Source of the DNA: Dromiciops gliroides
Lineage: Eukaryota > Chordata > Mammalia > Microbiotheria > Microbiotheriidae
Assembly: GCF_019393635.1 (NCBI RefSeq)
Contig: NC_057863.1
Location: 644,842,660 to 644,906,659, forward strand
Direction of reading: 5' to 3'
Length of the DNA: 64,000 bases
Shown: piece after piece, positions 32,721 to 43,816 of the stretch
Numbering within the stretch: the stretch's first letter is position 1
Layout of the letters: every line of letters starts with the position of its first letter
Position numbers and translations under genes: made by a program
The notes under the pieces: model-generated
Told to the model about the DNA's origin: nothing
Databases searched by the model: none
What the model saw: only the letters and a program-made list of their open reading frames with translations

Positions 32721-33619
32721 AACCTATGGGGGCATGGTTCCTAATTACTTTCCAGAACGGCAGGACCAATTCACAGCTCCAGCGGAGCACTAGCATTACA
32801 TCAACTTGCCTACAGTTCCTCCAACATTTGTCATATTTGCCAGTCTGATGGATTTGAAGTGAAACCTCAAACTTGCATTTTTCTATTTTTTTTTAATTTT
32901 TCAATGATTAGTGAGTGATTTGGAGTATTTTTTCCTATACTTATGATTAGCTTTAATTTTTCCTCTGAAAACTGCCCATTCATAGCATTTATCTATTAGA
33001 GAATGACTCTTGTCTTATAAATTTTACCTATATCTCTTGGGAGTGACAACCATTTCCCTTCTAATTTTAACTGAATGAGTTTTGCTTCTGTAAAATCTTC
33101 CAAATTGGATATAATTGAAATTGTCTGTTTTATCTTTTGTGATCCTCTCTATCTATTGTTTGTTCATGAGCTCTCCCCCATCCATAGACCTATCAAGTAA
33201 TTTCTTCTTGCTCTCTAATTTCTGCCCTTTGGAGCTTTTATTTGCACATGCTATAAGATATTGGTCTATGTCAAGGTTTTGCCCAACTGCTTTCTGTTTG
33301 TTGTTTTGTTTTGTTGGGTTTTTCTTTTTTTGCTTTCTGGTTTTTTTAATAGTTTTTGCCAAATAGTGACTCTTTACCCCAGAAGCTAATGTCTTTAGGT
33401 TTATCAAACACTAAGTTACTAGATTTGTTTGCTTCTGAATATTGTACACCTAATCTGTTCAAATGATTGCTCTCTCCTCTTTTTTTTTGTATCCATCTTC
33501 AAATCATTTTGACAATCACTGTTTTATAATATAATTTGAGATCTGGTACTAATAGGCCTCCTTCTTTCATACTTTTCCCCCCTTGAAATTCTAGACCTTT
33601 TGTTCCTTCAGATAAATTT

Positions 33620-33775
33620 TTTTATCATTTTTTTCAGCTCAATGAAATAATCCTTTGGAGAATAATTAATTGCTCATGGATAGGTCAACTCATCATAATA
33701 AAAATGACAACACTACCTAAATTGATCTGCTTATTCAGTGCCATACCACTCAAACTACTAATTATTTAGATGTCT
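33620..33775 (+). repeat. Inverted segment within the L1
   Basis: GCTCATGGATAGGTCAACTC and ATGACAACACTACCTAAATT, then CAGTGCCATACCACTCAAAC, are L1 ORF2 sense sequence on the plus strand, while both flanks are antisense. The location fits the expected place of this block in the element, so a local inversion is likely. Confidence 0.55.
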
Positions 33776-34140
33776 TTATTTGTTGTAAAAATTGTTTTGT
33801 ACTTGTAATCATATAATTCCTGTGTTTGTGTTGGCAGGTAGGCTGCCAAGTATTTTATACATTCTGTAGTAGCTTTAAATGGAATTTCTCTGTCTCTTCC
33901 TGCTGTGTTTTGTTGATAATATATAGAAATGCTAATGATCTATGTGAATTTATTCTATATCTTGCAACTTTGTAAAGTTCCTCATTGTTTCAATTTTTAG
34001 TTGATTTTCAAGGGTCCTTTAATTAAAACATCATATTATCTGCAAAAAAGGAAATAATTTGGTTTCTACTTTGCCTATGGTTATTCCCTTCATTTCTTTG
34101 TCTTGTCCTATTGCTATAGCTAACATTTATAGTGTTATAT

Positions 34141-34293
34141 ATTTTTTTTCCTTTTTTTTGTGGGGCAATGGGGGTTAAGTGTCTTGCCCAGGGTCACAGA
34201 GCTAGTAAGGGTCAAGTGTCTGAGGTTGGATTTGAACTCAGGTCCTCCTGAATTCAGGGCCAGTGCTTTATCCACTGCATCACCTAGCTGCCC
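34141..34293 (-). repeat. WSINE1/MAR1-like SINE
   Basis: Perfect repeats TTATAGTGTTATAT at about 34,127 and 34,294. Confidence 0.94.
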
Positions 34294-34486
34294 TTATAGT
34301 GTTATATTGAATAACAATGTTGATAATGAACATCTTTGTTTTATCCCTGATCTTATTGGACAAATTACCAATTTATCCCTTTCATCTGGCACTTTGTTTT
34401 AGATAAATGCAGCTTATTATGTTAAGGGGAAATCCATTTATTCCTTTGTTTTCTAGTGTTTTGTCTTGTTTTTAACAAGAATGGCC

Positions 34487-34658
34487 GGGGCAGCTAGGTG
34501 GCACAGTGGATAAAGCACTGGCCCTGGATTCAGGAGTACCTGAGTTCAAATCTAACCTCAGACACTTGACACTTACTAGCTGTGTGACCCTGGGCAAGTC
34601 ACTTAACCCCCATTGCCCTGCAAAAATAAATAAATAAATAAATGAAAAAAAAACAAAA
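34487..34658 (+). repeat. WSINE1/MAR1-like SINE
   Basis: Perfect repeats AACAAGAATGGCC at 34,474 and 34,659; (AAAT)n tail. Confidence 0.95.
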
Positions 34659-34894
34659 AACAAGAATGGCCAGTTCAAATGGCCATTGAAAGATAAACAC
34701 ATCAGTGGGGGCTTTCAACAGCAAACAGGGGAGTTTGTATTGATCCTAGAAACAAGCTCCTGGAACTTTATCGAGCAAAGTGGTAACATGTTCCAATGTT
34801 TATCTTAGGAATATCTCCTTAGCAGTTGTATGGGGTATAAATTGGAGATGGGAAGGGAGATAAAATAGAAGTTTAATGTAGTAGTACCATGCAG

Positions 34895-35138
34895 GAGGGC
34901 AGCTAGGTGTCACAGTACACAATATACCAGCCCTGGAGTCAGGAGGACCTGAGTTTAAATCTGGCTGCCGACACTTATTAGCTGTGTCACCCTGGGTAAG
35001 TCATTTCACCCTGTTTGCCTCAGTTTCCTCATCTGTAAAATCAGCTGTAGCAGGAAATGGCAAACCACTTTCTTTGTCAAGAAAGCCCCAAATGGGGACA
35101 CAGAGAGTTGGACACAACTGAGAGGGCTCAACAACAGC
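34895..35138 (+). repeat. SINE with RTE-type tail
   Basis: Full head and tail: GGGCAGCTAGGTGTCACAG through GGAAATGGCAAACCAC to ACACAACTGAGAGGG. Confidence 0.85.
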
Positions 35139-35665
35139 TGCGTAGGAGGTGATGTAGGTCTGAACTGGGGTGGGGACTGTGAGTGGAGAGAAGAGAATAT
35201 ATATGAAGGATGTGGCAGGGGTAGAGTCAAGGCAGCCAGATCTGATGTGAGAAGTAAGGGATAGGGAAGAGTAGAGAATGACTCTGAGGCAAAAAGCTTG
35301 GGAGACCAGAAGGTTGGCAGTATCCTCACACCAGAAACACTAGGAAGAGTTAAGTGGATCTAGGGGGACAGATAATGAGTTCTGTTTTAGAAATTTTGAG
35401 ACCGAGATGTCTAGGAAACATCCAGGTAGAGATGTCCAGCAGCTAAGTTGGTGATGGGTGAGTAGGGCTCAGGAGTTAGATGGAGCCTGGATATACAGAA
35501 TTGGAAGTCATCCACATAGAAATGATAACTGAACCTCTGGGGCTTGATGAGATAACTAAAGGATAGCACATAGAAAGCACCAGGACTAAGCTTTGGGGTA
35601 CCCTGGAGTTAAGGGGTGGGACACAAAAGACAATCCTACAAAGAAGCTCTAGAAAGACCAGTCAG
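35139..35665 (-). repeat. L2 LINE, antisense ORF2 region
   Basis: Phrases such as GTTCTGTTTTAGAAATTTTG, GATGTCTAGGAAACATCCAG and GAAGTCATCCACATAGAAAT are L2 ORF2 read in reverse. Confidence 0.6.
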
Positions 35666-35679
35666 ACAGGAAGGAGAAG

Positions 35680-35874
35680 GGGGCAGCTAGGTGGCACAGT
35701 GGATAGAGCACCGGACCTGAGTTCAAATCTGGCTGCAGACACTTTACACTTACTAGCTGTGTGATCCTGGGCAAGTCATTTAACCCCCACTGTCCTGCAA
35801 AACAAAAACAAAAAATAAAAGCAATGACTGAAGACAACTCTGAAGCACTTATAAAAAATGTGATCCATCTCCAC
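35680..35874 (+). repeat. Chimeric insertion: SINE joined to L1 tail piece
   Basis: A WSINE1-like SINE (to about 35,820) is followed directly by about 54 bp of L1 3' sequence (CAATGACTGAAGACAACTCT to GTGATCCATCTCCA). The whole unit is flanked by perfect 14-bp repeats ACAGGAAGGAGAAG at 35,666 and 35,875, so both parts entered together. Confidence 0.8.
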
Positions 35875-35888
35875 ACAGGAAGGAGAAG

Positions 35889-36430
35889 AACCAGGAAAGA
35901 ATGGTGGCAAAAAACCAAAACCAAAATAAAGAAAGAAGAATATCAGGAGAGAGTGAATGATGAGGTGAATTCCCTGGGTGTCCTCCTTAAGTGATGAATT
36001 CAACTAGTATCATTGTTATTACTATTATAATTTTTCTTGTTGGTACCAATATTAGTACATATCCCCTTTCCCAGAGTTGCTATGGGGATTTGGTGGTGCC
36101 AGAAAGCTGGCTTTTATAGGCATTACCCAGATTCCCCAAAGTTTCTAGGGCTATTGACGTTGGAAGTAACCCCTGCTGAGAAACCACAATGCTCAAAGAG
36201 AAGAGAAAATGGACTGTGAGCAATGCTGCTTCCCCATATTTCTCCTTCTTAGTCAGTAGGAAACAGATAGACATAAAGCTGATAGAAAGGAGAGAAAGCA
36301 AGTAGAAATGAGAACTCATATTGTGTGTGAGTGTGCATGGAGATGGGAATAGAGGAGAATGGATACCAGAGAACTAGACAAATAAGCAGGCTATAGTCTA
36401 GTTAATGATGCCTCTGCTCCCTTTTTCCTT
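35889..36430. other. Unassigned sequence
   Basis: No recognised exon or repeat. Confidence 0.4.
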
Positions 36431-36441
36431 AAAAAGTGTAT

Positions 36442-36583
36442 GGGGGGGGGTGGCTAGGTGGCACAGTGGATAAAGCACTAGCCTTGGATTCAGGAGGACC
36501 TGAGTTCAAATCCAGCCTCAGACACTTGACACTTACTGTGTGACCCTGGGCAAGTCACTTACCCCTTATTGCCCCACCAAAAA
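36442..36583 (+). repeat. WSINE1/MAR1-like SINE (stack, first)
   Basis: Preceded by AAAAAGTGTATGG (36,431) and followed by AAAAAGTGTATAGG (36,584). Confidence 0.93.
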
Positions 36584-36599
36584 AAAAGTGTATAGGTGA

Positions 36600-36685
36600 C
36601 AAATATGGCTTCAGATATTTGACACTTACTAGCTGTGTGATCTTTGACAAGTCACTTAACCCTCATTGCCGTGCCCCCCCCCCCC
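36600..36685 (+). repeat. SINE 3' fragment (stack, second)
   Basis: Only the ATTTGACACTTACTAGCTGT to CTCATTGCC part remains; followed by AAAGTGTATAGG (36,686). Confidence 0.85.
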
Positions 36686-36811
36686 AAAGTGTATAGGAGA
36701 GAGTTGTAACTGTAGGGAGAAATGCCTCCCTTCCTTTTAGAATATATTCGAGTTATTATTTATTGTGTGTTTATGGATGAACAAGTATTTGCAATAAGAT
36801 TCAATCTTGGA

Positions 36812-36950
36812 AGCAGCTAGGTGGTACAGTGGATAGAGTACCGCCCTGGAGTCAGGAGGACCTGAGTTAAAATCTGGCCTCAGTCACTTGACACTTACTA
36901 GCTGTGTGACCCTGGGCAAGTCACTTAACTCCAATTACGTCACACACAAA
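36812..36950 (+). repeat. WSINE1/MAR1-like SINE
   Basis: Repeats AAGATTCAATCTTG at about 36,798 and 36,952. Confidence 0.94.
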
Positions 36951-36965
36951 AAAGATTCAATCTTG

Positions 36966-37203
36966 TTATCAGCATTGGACTCTTGGTGACCTCATTTTGT
37001 GTTATCTTGGCAAAGATATTGGAGTGATTTGCCATTTCCTTCTCCAGCTCATTTTACAGATGAGGAAACTGACATAAACAGGGTAAAGTGACTTGCCCAG
37101 GGTCACACAGCTAATAAGCATTAGAGGCTAGATTTGAACTCAGGAAGATGAGCCTTCCTGACTTCAGGCATGGTTCTCCATCCATTGCACCACCTGGCTG
37201 CCT
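36966..37203 (-). repeat. SINE with RTE-type tail
   Basis: GGACTCTTGGTGACCTCATT tail, MIR-like core, CACCACCTGGCTGCC head. Confidence 0.85.
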
Positions 37204-37258
37204 CCCTTCCTTTTTAAAAACTTTCACTTCCTTGGACTTCTAGCAAGGAGAAGGGAGA

Positions 37259-37410
37259 GAGGGGCAGCTAGGTGGCGAAGTGGATAGAGCATGGCCTTGG
37301 ATTCAGGAGGACCTGAGTTTAAATCCGACTTCAGACACTTGACATTTACTAGCTGTGTGACCCTAGGCAAGTCACTTAAACCTCATTGCCCCACCAAAAA
37401 AAAAAAAAAA
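37259..37410 (+). repeat. WSINE1/MAR1-like SINE
   Basis: Long pure A tail (about 18); AAGGAGAAGG on both sides. Confidence 0.94.
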
Positions 37411-37705
37411 AAAGGAGAAGGAAGAGGAGATTTCTTTCCTCCTATACCCAGTAACAATGAAGACTTATGACAGAACATGTCAGAGAGAAACATGTGCTTA
37501 CCCAGGCTAGCTTGAGACTGGAATCATTAGTCATAGCTGCCTTCTTCTTCTGCCTTTCTATTTCTTTTTTCTGAGCACAATCCAAGGTTTCATTATCCTG
37601 AAAAATGGATATATCCAGCCTTGGAGGTTACTTATGTCCCTGAGTTTGAGAGTTGGGCACCAGCAATCCAGAAGGAGAAGATATCTCTAACAGTACTTTT
37701 TTAAT

Positions 37706-37851
37706 ATTTTTTTTTGTGATGCAATTGGGATTAAGTAACTTGCCCAGGGTCACACAACTAGTAAGTGTCAAGTGTCTGAGGCCAGATTTGAATTCAGGTC
37801 CTCCTGAATCCAGGGCCTGTGCTCTATCCACTGTGCCACCTAGCTGCCCCT
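37706..37851 (-). repeat. WSINE1/MAR1-like SINE
   Basis: Full length; borders the L1 at 37,855. Confidence 0.92.
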
Positions 37852-37854
37852 TAT

Positions 37855-38690
37855 CATGAGTTTTTTGAAATTGTTTTGGATCAATTGCATAATATTCTTG
37901 TTGCTGTATACAATGTTCTCCTGGTTCTGCTCCTCTCAGTCAGCATGTAAGTCCTTCCAGGTTTCTCTGAACTCCTGCTCATCATTTCTTACAGCACAAT
38001 AGTATTCCATTCCATTCATTCATATACCACAGCTTGTTTAGTCATTTCCCAATTGATGGGCATTCCCTCGATTTCCAATTCTTTGCCACCACAAAGAGAG
38101 CTGTTATAAATATTTTTGTACATGTGGATCCTATTCCCTCTTCTATGATCTCTTTGGGATACAGACCTAGCAGTGGTACCACTGGTTCAAAGGGTATGAA
38201 CAGTCTCATAGCCCTTTGGGCATTGTTTTAAATTGCTCTCCAGAATGGTGGGATCAGTTCACAGCTCCACCAACAATGCATTAGTGTTCCAATTTTTCCA
38301 CAGCTTCTCCAACATTTATTATTTTCCTTTTTTGCCATATTAGCCAATCTGATAGGTGTCAGGTGGTACCTCAGAGTTGTTTTAATTTGCATCTCTCTTA
38401 TCGATAGTGATTCAGAGCATTTTTTCATATGGCAATAGATAGCATTGATTTCTTCAACCGAAAACTGCTTGTTCATATCCTTTGACCATTTCTCAATTGG
38501 GTAATGACTTAAATTCTTATAAATTTGATTTAGTTCCCTATATATTTTAGAAATGAGGCCTTCATCAGAAATACTGGCTGCAAAAATGGTTTCCCAGCTT
38601 TTTGCCTCCCTTCTAATTTTGGCTGCATTGCTTCTGTTTGTACAAAACCTTTTTAATTTAATGTAATCAAAGTCTAATAGCACTTTAATG
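37855..38690 (-). repeat. L1 LINE, ORF2 C-terminal part
   Basis: An open minus-strand frame at 38,228-38,734 (168 codons) aligns with human L1 ORF2: DYIKLKRFCT, NQIYKNLSHYPIEKWSKDMN, HMKKCSESLSIREMQIKTTL, RYHLTPIRLA and GTLMHCWWSCEL. The left part carries the last ORF2 codons. Confidence 0.92.
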
Positions 38691-38734
38691 AGAGAAGAGC
38701 TGGAATCTACATCTGAAATGCTGAAGCCCTGCAA

Positions 38735-39005
38735 TGAGGAGCCAGGAGAACTGAACCTTGATACTCTCTAAAATAAATGCAGTTAATAATATATTATTAA
38801 TTATTGATAATAATTAAATAATTGTAATAATAACTGCCCAGGCAGTACACATGAAGATGAGAAGGAGATCACTGTTTAGCCGAAACATGGGGGAGAATGA
38901 TGGAGGGTTTCTTTCTAGTGCAACAATAAAACAGTGGGTGGGATAAAGGAGGACCAGGAGTTTGGAGCATTCATCCTCCATGAAAGGGCTCCTTTCAGCT
39001 CTGGA
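38735..39005. other. Unassigned sequence
   Basis: AT-rich at 38,780-38,830; nothing identified. Confidence 0.4.
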
Positions 39006-39010
39006 TTTCT

Positions 39011-39166
39011 TTTTGTTTGTTTGTTTGTTTGTTTGTTTGTTTTTTGGGTGGGGCAATGAGGGTTAAGTGACTTGTTCAAGGTCACACACTTTAGCTGGTA
39101 AGTGTCAAGTGTCTGAGACTGAATTTGAATTCAGGTCCTCCTGAATCCAGGACCAGTGCTTTATCC
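39011..39166 (-). repeat. WSINE1/MAR1-like SINE, (TTTG)n tail, head truncated
   Basis: Repeats CAGCTYTGGATTTCT at 38,996 and 39,167. Confidence 0.93.
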
Positions 39167-39282
39167 CAGCTTTGGATTTCTAAAGAGAGGAGTTAAGTTA
39201 TTTCTCAAACTCTTTGACTCTATTCCCTCAACCCAGAGCCTGGGAAAATTTACTTTAAATTTAGGTTTGGCTTATGTCTAGT

Positions 39283-39556
39283 TATTGTTGTTGAGTCCTT
39301 TCAGTCATGTCTGACTCTTCTTGAGAAGAACCCCATTTGGGGTTTCCTTAGCAAAGATACTGGAGTGGTTTGCCATTTCTTCCTCCAGCTCATTTAACAT
39401 ATAAGGAAACTGGGGCAAATAGAGTGAAGTGACTTACCCAGGGGCATATAGCTTGTAAGTGTTTGAGATCAGATTTGAACTCATGAACTCACAAAGATGA
39501 GTCTTCCTGATTCTGAGCCCAGTGCTCTATATACTTTGCCACCTAGTTGCGTCATG
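39283..39556 (-). repeat. SINE with RTE-type tail
   Basis: TTGTTGAGTCCTTTCAGTCA, GGTTTCCTTAGCAAAGATAC and a CCACCTAGTTGCGTC head; about 270 bp. Confidence 0.85.
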
Positions 39557-40639
39557 TCTATGAGTCTCCCCAAAAGGAATAACTAGAAATGTCCTCACTG
39601 TACAATATCAGTCAGGTATAGGACAGCTATTTATTTTATCCACACAAAAGAAACATATAAGACAATAGTCTCACAAAGGTGAATTGACAAAAACTTAAAC
39701 AGGCATCAAACAAAAACTTCTATTATTGTCATATTCTCCCGGGAAGTTGATACTTCCAAGATCAAGACATGAAGCAATTGTGGGGATGCTAAACTGGTGT
39801 TTCACATTTCATGTGAGCTCTTCATTACCTAAACAATTTTCTCCCCATCCATGTCTTTTGACAAGCAGTCAGCTGATTTTATTAAGTGCCTACTATGTGC
39901 CAGGAGCTATGCTAAGCATTGGGGAAATAAAGACAAAAGAAAGCCTCTACCCTCAAGAAGCTTACAATGTAATGGGGGAAGAAAATATTCAAAAGGAAGA
40001 ATACAGGGAAGGTAAGTGATGGGGAGAGAAAGAGAGACATTCTATGGGAAATGAAGAGATGACTGACCTGGGCTCCACCCTCCAGCCACAGGGCATGAGG
40101 AGGTCCAAGGGGCAGAGTTACTGAGGAGTTGTGAGTTCCAGGGTTGAAATGATCTTAAAGGATGAAGATGTTCTTGGGTCACAATGGAGAAATCCACAGT
40201 AGTGCCAGGTTGCTCTCCAATGGGAAATGCTTCCAATTGACCATCATTTTCTCCAAGGAGCCCCGGAGTAGTTTCTGAACATTTCTCTTGCCAACAGTTT
40301 TATTCTGACAGAGGATCTACAAACTGCTTGAACCTGTAAGATTGCCTTCAAAGCTCTAAACCTCCAACTCAGAATTTCAACTCAGTTGCCTATACTGAAG
40401 AAAGAAGAAAACCAGAAGAGGCAGCCCCAAATCTAGGTTCTGGTGCATACAGAAAGAATATGTGATTGACACTCTATTCATAGTCTCCAAGCTACCAAGC
40501 TGGAGGGGGGTGGGGGTAAGGGGTAGGAAGTAGGCAGGGGGTAATACAGCAACCTACTTCTTCACCTATTCAAGGAGAGATCCTGATGCCAGACTGATAA
40601 GGGAAGAGACTGAGGATAGAGTAATTCCCTTTATTTATT
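39557..40639. other. Mostly unique sequence
   Basis: An old interspersed-repeat phrase (TATTAAGTGCCTACTATGTG, CTCAAGAAGCTTACAATG) lies at 39,875-39,990. The rest, including 40,000-40,600, has no recognised exon. Confidence 0.4.
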
Positions 40640-40797
40640 TATTTATTTATTTAAATTTTTAGTGAGGCAATTGGGGTTAAGTGACTTGACTAAGGTCACA
40701 CAGCTAATAAGTGTTAAGTGTCTGAGGCTGGATTTGAACTCAGGTCCTCCTGACTCCAGGGCCAGTGCTCTATCCACTGTGCCACCTAGCTGCCCCA
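40640..40797 (-). repeat. WSINE1/MAR1-like SINE, (TTTA)n tail
   Basis: Copies of ATTCCCTTT at about 40,624 and 40,802. Confidence 0.92.
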
Positions 40798-41189
40798 AAT
40801 CATTCCCTTTTTAAGGTCCACTGAGTCAACAGCTCTCCCTGTTCATTGGCCAATGAGAAGATCAGCACTCCTGTTCTAGGACCTCAGAAGGTGCCAGAGG
40901 GGATCAAGAACAAGATTCTGGAGAGATTCTTTATAGGTCCATCCTTGATTGTGCTCCACAGGTAGCAATCCCTGTGCCATCTTTTTTTTTTTCATCTATG
41001 CTTGTGAGTCTTTATATAATCTCTGTAGTGGAGGGAATATAAGGAGACCCATATTGGATGCTCATATTGTACATTGAATAGGAAGGAAATGAGCATTTAT
41101 TAAGGACTTACTATGTGCTAGACTCTATGCTGTGTGCTTTGTAAACATCTCTTCTAACCATTATGGTATCAAGCTTGCTTCATGGGCTT
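40798..41189. other. Unique sequence and MIR-like remnant
   Basis: Near 41,090-41,150 GAGCATTTATTAAGGACTTA begins an old repeat. No gene signal. Confidence 0.4.
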
Positions 41190-41650
41190 TTTGTTAACAC
41201 CCAAAGGCCCTAACCAGAAGAGATTGAATGACTGACTGCTGATTAACTCACTTAAAGTTGACTTGATTAATACCACACCTACCTGACTCCCAAGAGGGTA
41301 TTCTCTGAGGCTGTGGACTACGACATCAACATGAGACCACCCTCAGCTTGAAGCAGTGTGTAAGGACCGCCTCTTCCAGGGGAGGCAGGGAGTGCTGTTA
41401 ATTTTGTCAGTTGGTGGTTGGAACCTCTTGGTGGTGGCAGAAGAACCAGGCCAGGCAGAACTCTGATCTCTCCTCCAGGGTAGATAGGTTTTCCTGTTCT
41501 TTCAGAGACACGTGTTCTCTCTTAGCTAAGCTCAAATATACTTTAATAAATGCTTAATGCCTAAACTCTTGCTGAAGCTGCTAATTTATAAGTAAATTCT
41601 AGCTAGCTTTCCCCACACTGGGGACAGGTAAGGTGACCATACACATTTAG
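41190..41650 (+). mobile_element. Candidate solo LTR (related to family C)
   Basis: Text around 41,530-41,615 (CTTTAATAAATGCTTAATGC, AAATTCTAGCTAGCTTTCCC) resembles the poly(A)-signal end of the LTRs at 12.7 and 55.9 kb, here in plus orientation. The ends and flanking repeat are unclear. Confidence 0.45.
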
Positions 41651-41750
41651 TTTTATCCATCACAACATGTAAGCCTAAAAACCTGTTTTAATTGGCTCCC
41701 TTGATATTACAGGGTCATATATCCAAATCCTATTAAAACCCTATAGAGGG

Positions 41751-41898
41751 GGGCAGCTAGCTGGCACAGTGGATAAAGCACCGGTCCTGGATTCAGGAGT
41801 ACCTGAGTTCAAATCCGGCCTCACACACTTGACACTTACTAGCTGTGTGACCCTGGGCAAGTCACTTAACCCCCACTGCCTTGCAAAAAAAAAAAAAA
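41751..41898 (+). repeat. WSINE1/MAR1-like SINE (triple stack, 1)
   Basis: CTATAGAGGG precedes (41,741) and follows (41,900). Confidence 0.94.
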
Positions 41899-41909
41899 CC
41901 TATAGAGGG

Positions 41910-42057
41910 TAACTAGGTGGCACAGTGGATAAAACACTGACCCTGGATTCAGGAGGACCTGAGTTCAAATCCAGCATCAAACACTTGACAGTTACTAGTT
42001 GTGTGACCCTGGATGAGTCATTTAACCCTCATTGTCCCTCAAAAACCCAACAAACAA
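41910..42057 (+). repeat. WSINE1/MAR1-like SINE (triple stack, 2)
   Basis: Begins in the target copy left by the first; CCTATAGATTA follows at 42,058. Confidence 0.93.
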
Positions 42058-42068
42058 CCTATAGATTA

Positions 42069-42222
42069 GGAGCAGCTAGGTATTACTATGGAGAGAATAC
42101 TGGCATTGAAGTTAGGAGAACCCGAGTTTAAATCTAGCCTCAGATGCTAGCTAAGTGACCCTGAGCAAGTCACTTAACCCCAATTGCCTCTAAAAGCAAA
42201 ATAAATGAATGAATAAAACAAT
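42069..42222 (+). repeat. WSINE1/MAR1-like SINE (triple stack, 3)
   Basis: More diverged head (AGCAGCTAGGTATTACTATG); CTATAGG follows at 42,223. Confidence 0.88.
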
Positions 42223-42279
42223 CTATAGGTTATAATCAAAGCCAGATTTAGGAAAATGGACTGCTCAAAGATATGCTTA

Positions 42280-43600
42280 ATATCTGGTGAGTGATGAGAA
42301 GGTGGTTTCTCAATGAAAGATTAAGAAAAATGTCTCAAAAGTGTTCTTATGATAAGCAGGATGCTCTCAGGAAGACCTGGAAAGGTTTACATGAGTTGCT
42401 GCAAAGTGAAATGTACTGTGTACAAAGTAACAGCAATATTGTAAGATGATCAGTTGTGAGTGACTTGGCTGTTCTCAGCAATACAATGACTCAAGACAAC
42501 TCTGAAGGACTTATGACGAAAAATTTGATCCATCTCCAGAGAAAGAACTTATGGTGTCTGAATACAGATTGGCCTGAGACCAATTCATATTTTTCTTGGA
42601 AGCTTTAGATATAGGGGCTCTGACATTGATATCTTTCTCTGAGGGTGCACCTCGATCTTCCTTGTCACTAAAGAAACTTTTTATGGTCCTCACCTTTCTC
42701 TGTCTGCTCATCTTGCCTTTCTTTTCCTTGACTTTTAGCTCCTTAAAGTGGGGCACTGTTTCCAGGCTGCACTGTCCCAAGCTTCAGAAGGTCCCAGGTG
42801 GTATGATTTAAGGAAGGTTCTTCACTCGCCGGACCTGTTCCCTGGTCCGTAGATGACCCCAGACCAACTTGTTAATCAACCAGCTTTGTGTGTTGTGGTT
42901 GTCAGCTCTTATGAGCCCCTGTGCCTCCCCCACCTGGGCCACTGCTACTCAAGCCTACCTCCTAGTTCCCAGCAGGGGTGAAAAACCCAAGTTCAGCCTC
43001 AGCACCAGTAGAGACCCCTAGAGTCTCCCCACTTCCAAGGGTTCAGCCCTCTCACCAGACTGTGAGTTTAGCTGGTGCTTCAGCTGACTCAGAGGCTCTG
43101 GGGTGTCTCCTTCTCTGGTGAGGTCTTCCTGGGACTGGATCTGTGTCAGGGTGACTGTGGGGTTGGGCTCCACTCCGGTCTCAGCACAGCAGCCCCCTCC
43201 CTCTGACCTTCCAAGCCGTCCTTGGTCGGAAGATGATCTCAGCACATTCTTCTGTGGGTTTTGCTGCTCCAGGAATTGTCCTATGGTATTATTTGGATGT
43301 TTTTTGGAGCGATCGTGTCATGAGTTCGAGAGCTCACTGCCTTTCCTCCTCCATTTCTGAATACAGATTGAAGCATAATTTTTTTTTAGTTTCTTTTTCT
43401 TGCATTTTTTTGCCTGTTTTCTTTCACAACCTGACAACATGGAAAGGTTTTGCATGACTGCACATATTGAATAGTTTGCCTTCTTAAGGGGGGAGGGGAG
43501 GAAAGGAAGAGAACCTGGAGCACAAAGTTTTAAAAAGGGATGTTAAAATTGTTTTTACATGTAATTAGGGAAAAATAAAATTCTAAATAAAAATAATTAC
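42280..43600 (+). repeat. L1 LINE 3' end, split by an L1 5' fragment
   Basis: Plus-strand L1 tail: GAAGACCTGGAAAGGTTTAC, CAATGACTCAAGACAACTCT, then after the insert GGAAAGGTTTTGCATGACTG and AATAAAATTCTAAATAAA. Confidence 0.8.
42572..43355 (-). repeat. L1 5' UTR plus ORF1 start, inserted without poly(A)
   Basis: On the minus strand this piece runs from a GC-rich L1-type 5' UTR into an ORF1-like start: MSRQRKVRTIKSFFSDKED and INVRAPISKASKKNMNW. Its N-terminal character fits marsupial L1 ORF1, though I infer this from position and style. The piece is bounded by perfect 15-bp repeats TCTGAATACAGATTG (42,557 and 43,356), yet the end that should carry poly(A) has none. The frame then reads on into the host L1 by chance. 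Confidence 0.65.
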
Positions 43601-43626
43601 TTTTTTTAAAAAAAAGAAGTATTGAG

Positions 43627-43790
43627 AGGGGCAGCTGGGTGGCGCAGTGGATAAAGCACTGGCCTTGGATTCAGGAGGACCTGAGTTCAAATCCAGCCTC
43701 AGACACTTGACACTTTAACTAGCTGTGTGACCCTGGGCAAGTCACTTAACCCTCATTGCCCTGCAAAACCCCAAAAAACCCAACCCCCCA
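43627..43790 (+). repeat. WSINE1/MAR1-like SINE
   Basis: Full length with an AAAACCCC-rich tail; AGAAGTATT precedes it. Confidence 0.93.
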
Positions 43791-43816
43791 AAACCAAAAA
43801 ACAAGAATAGATCTGG

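Larger units (their letters stand above)
30000..34700 (-). repeat. Old L1 LINE, host of the SHMT2 retrocopy
   Basis: Minus-strand L1 from the 3' UTR (30,000) through the ORF2 C-terminus (ATTCAGCCATTCCCCAATTG, 30,580) and on into the reverse-transcriptase region to about 34,480-34,700. Interrupted by SINEs at 30,397, 34,141 and 34,487 and by the retrocopy at 30,760-32,720. More diverged than the L1s at 28.5 and 37.9 kb. Confidence 0.75.
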
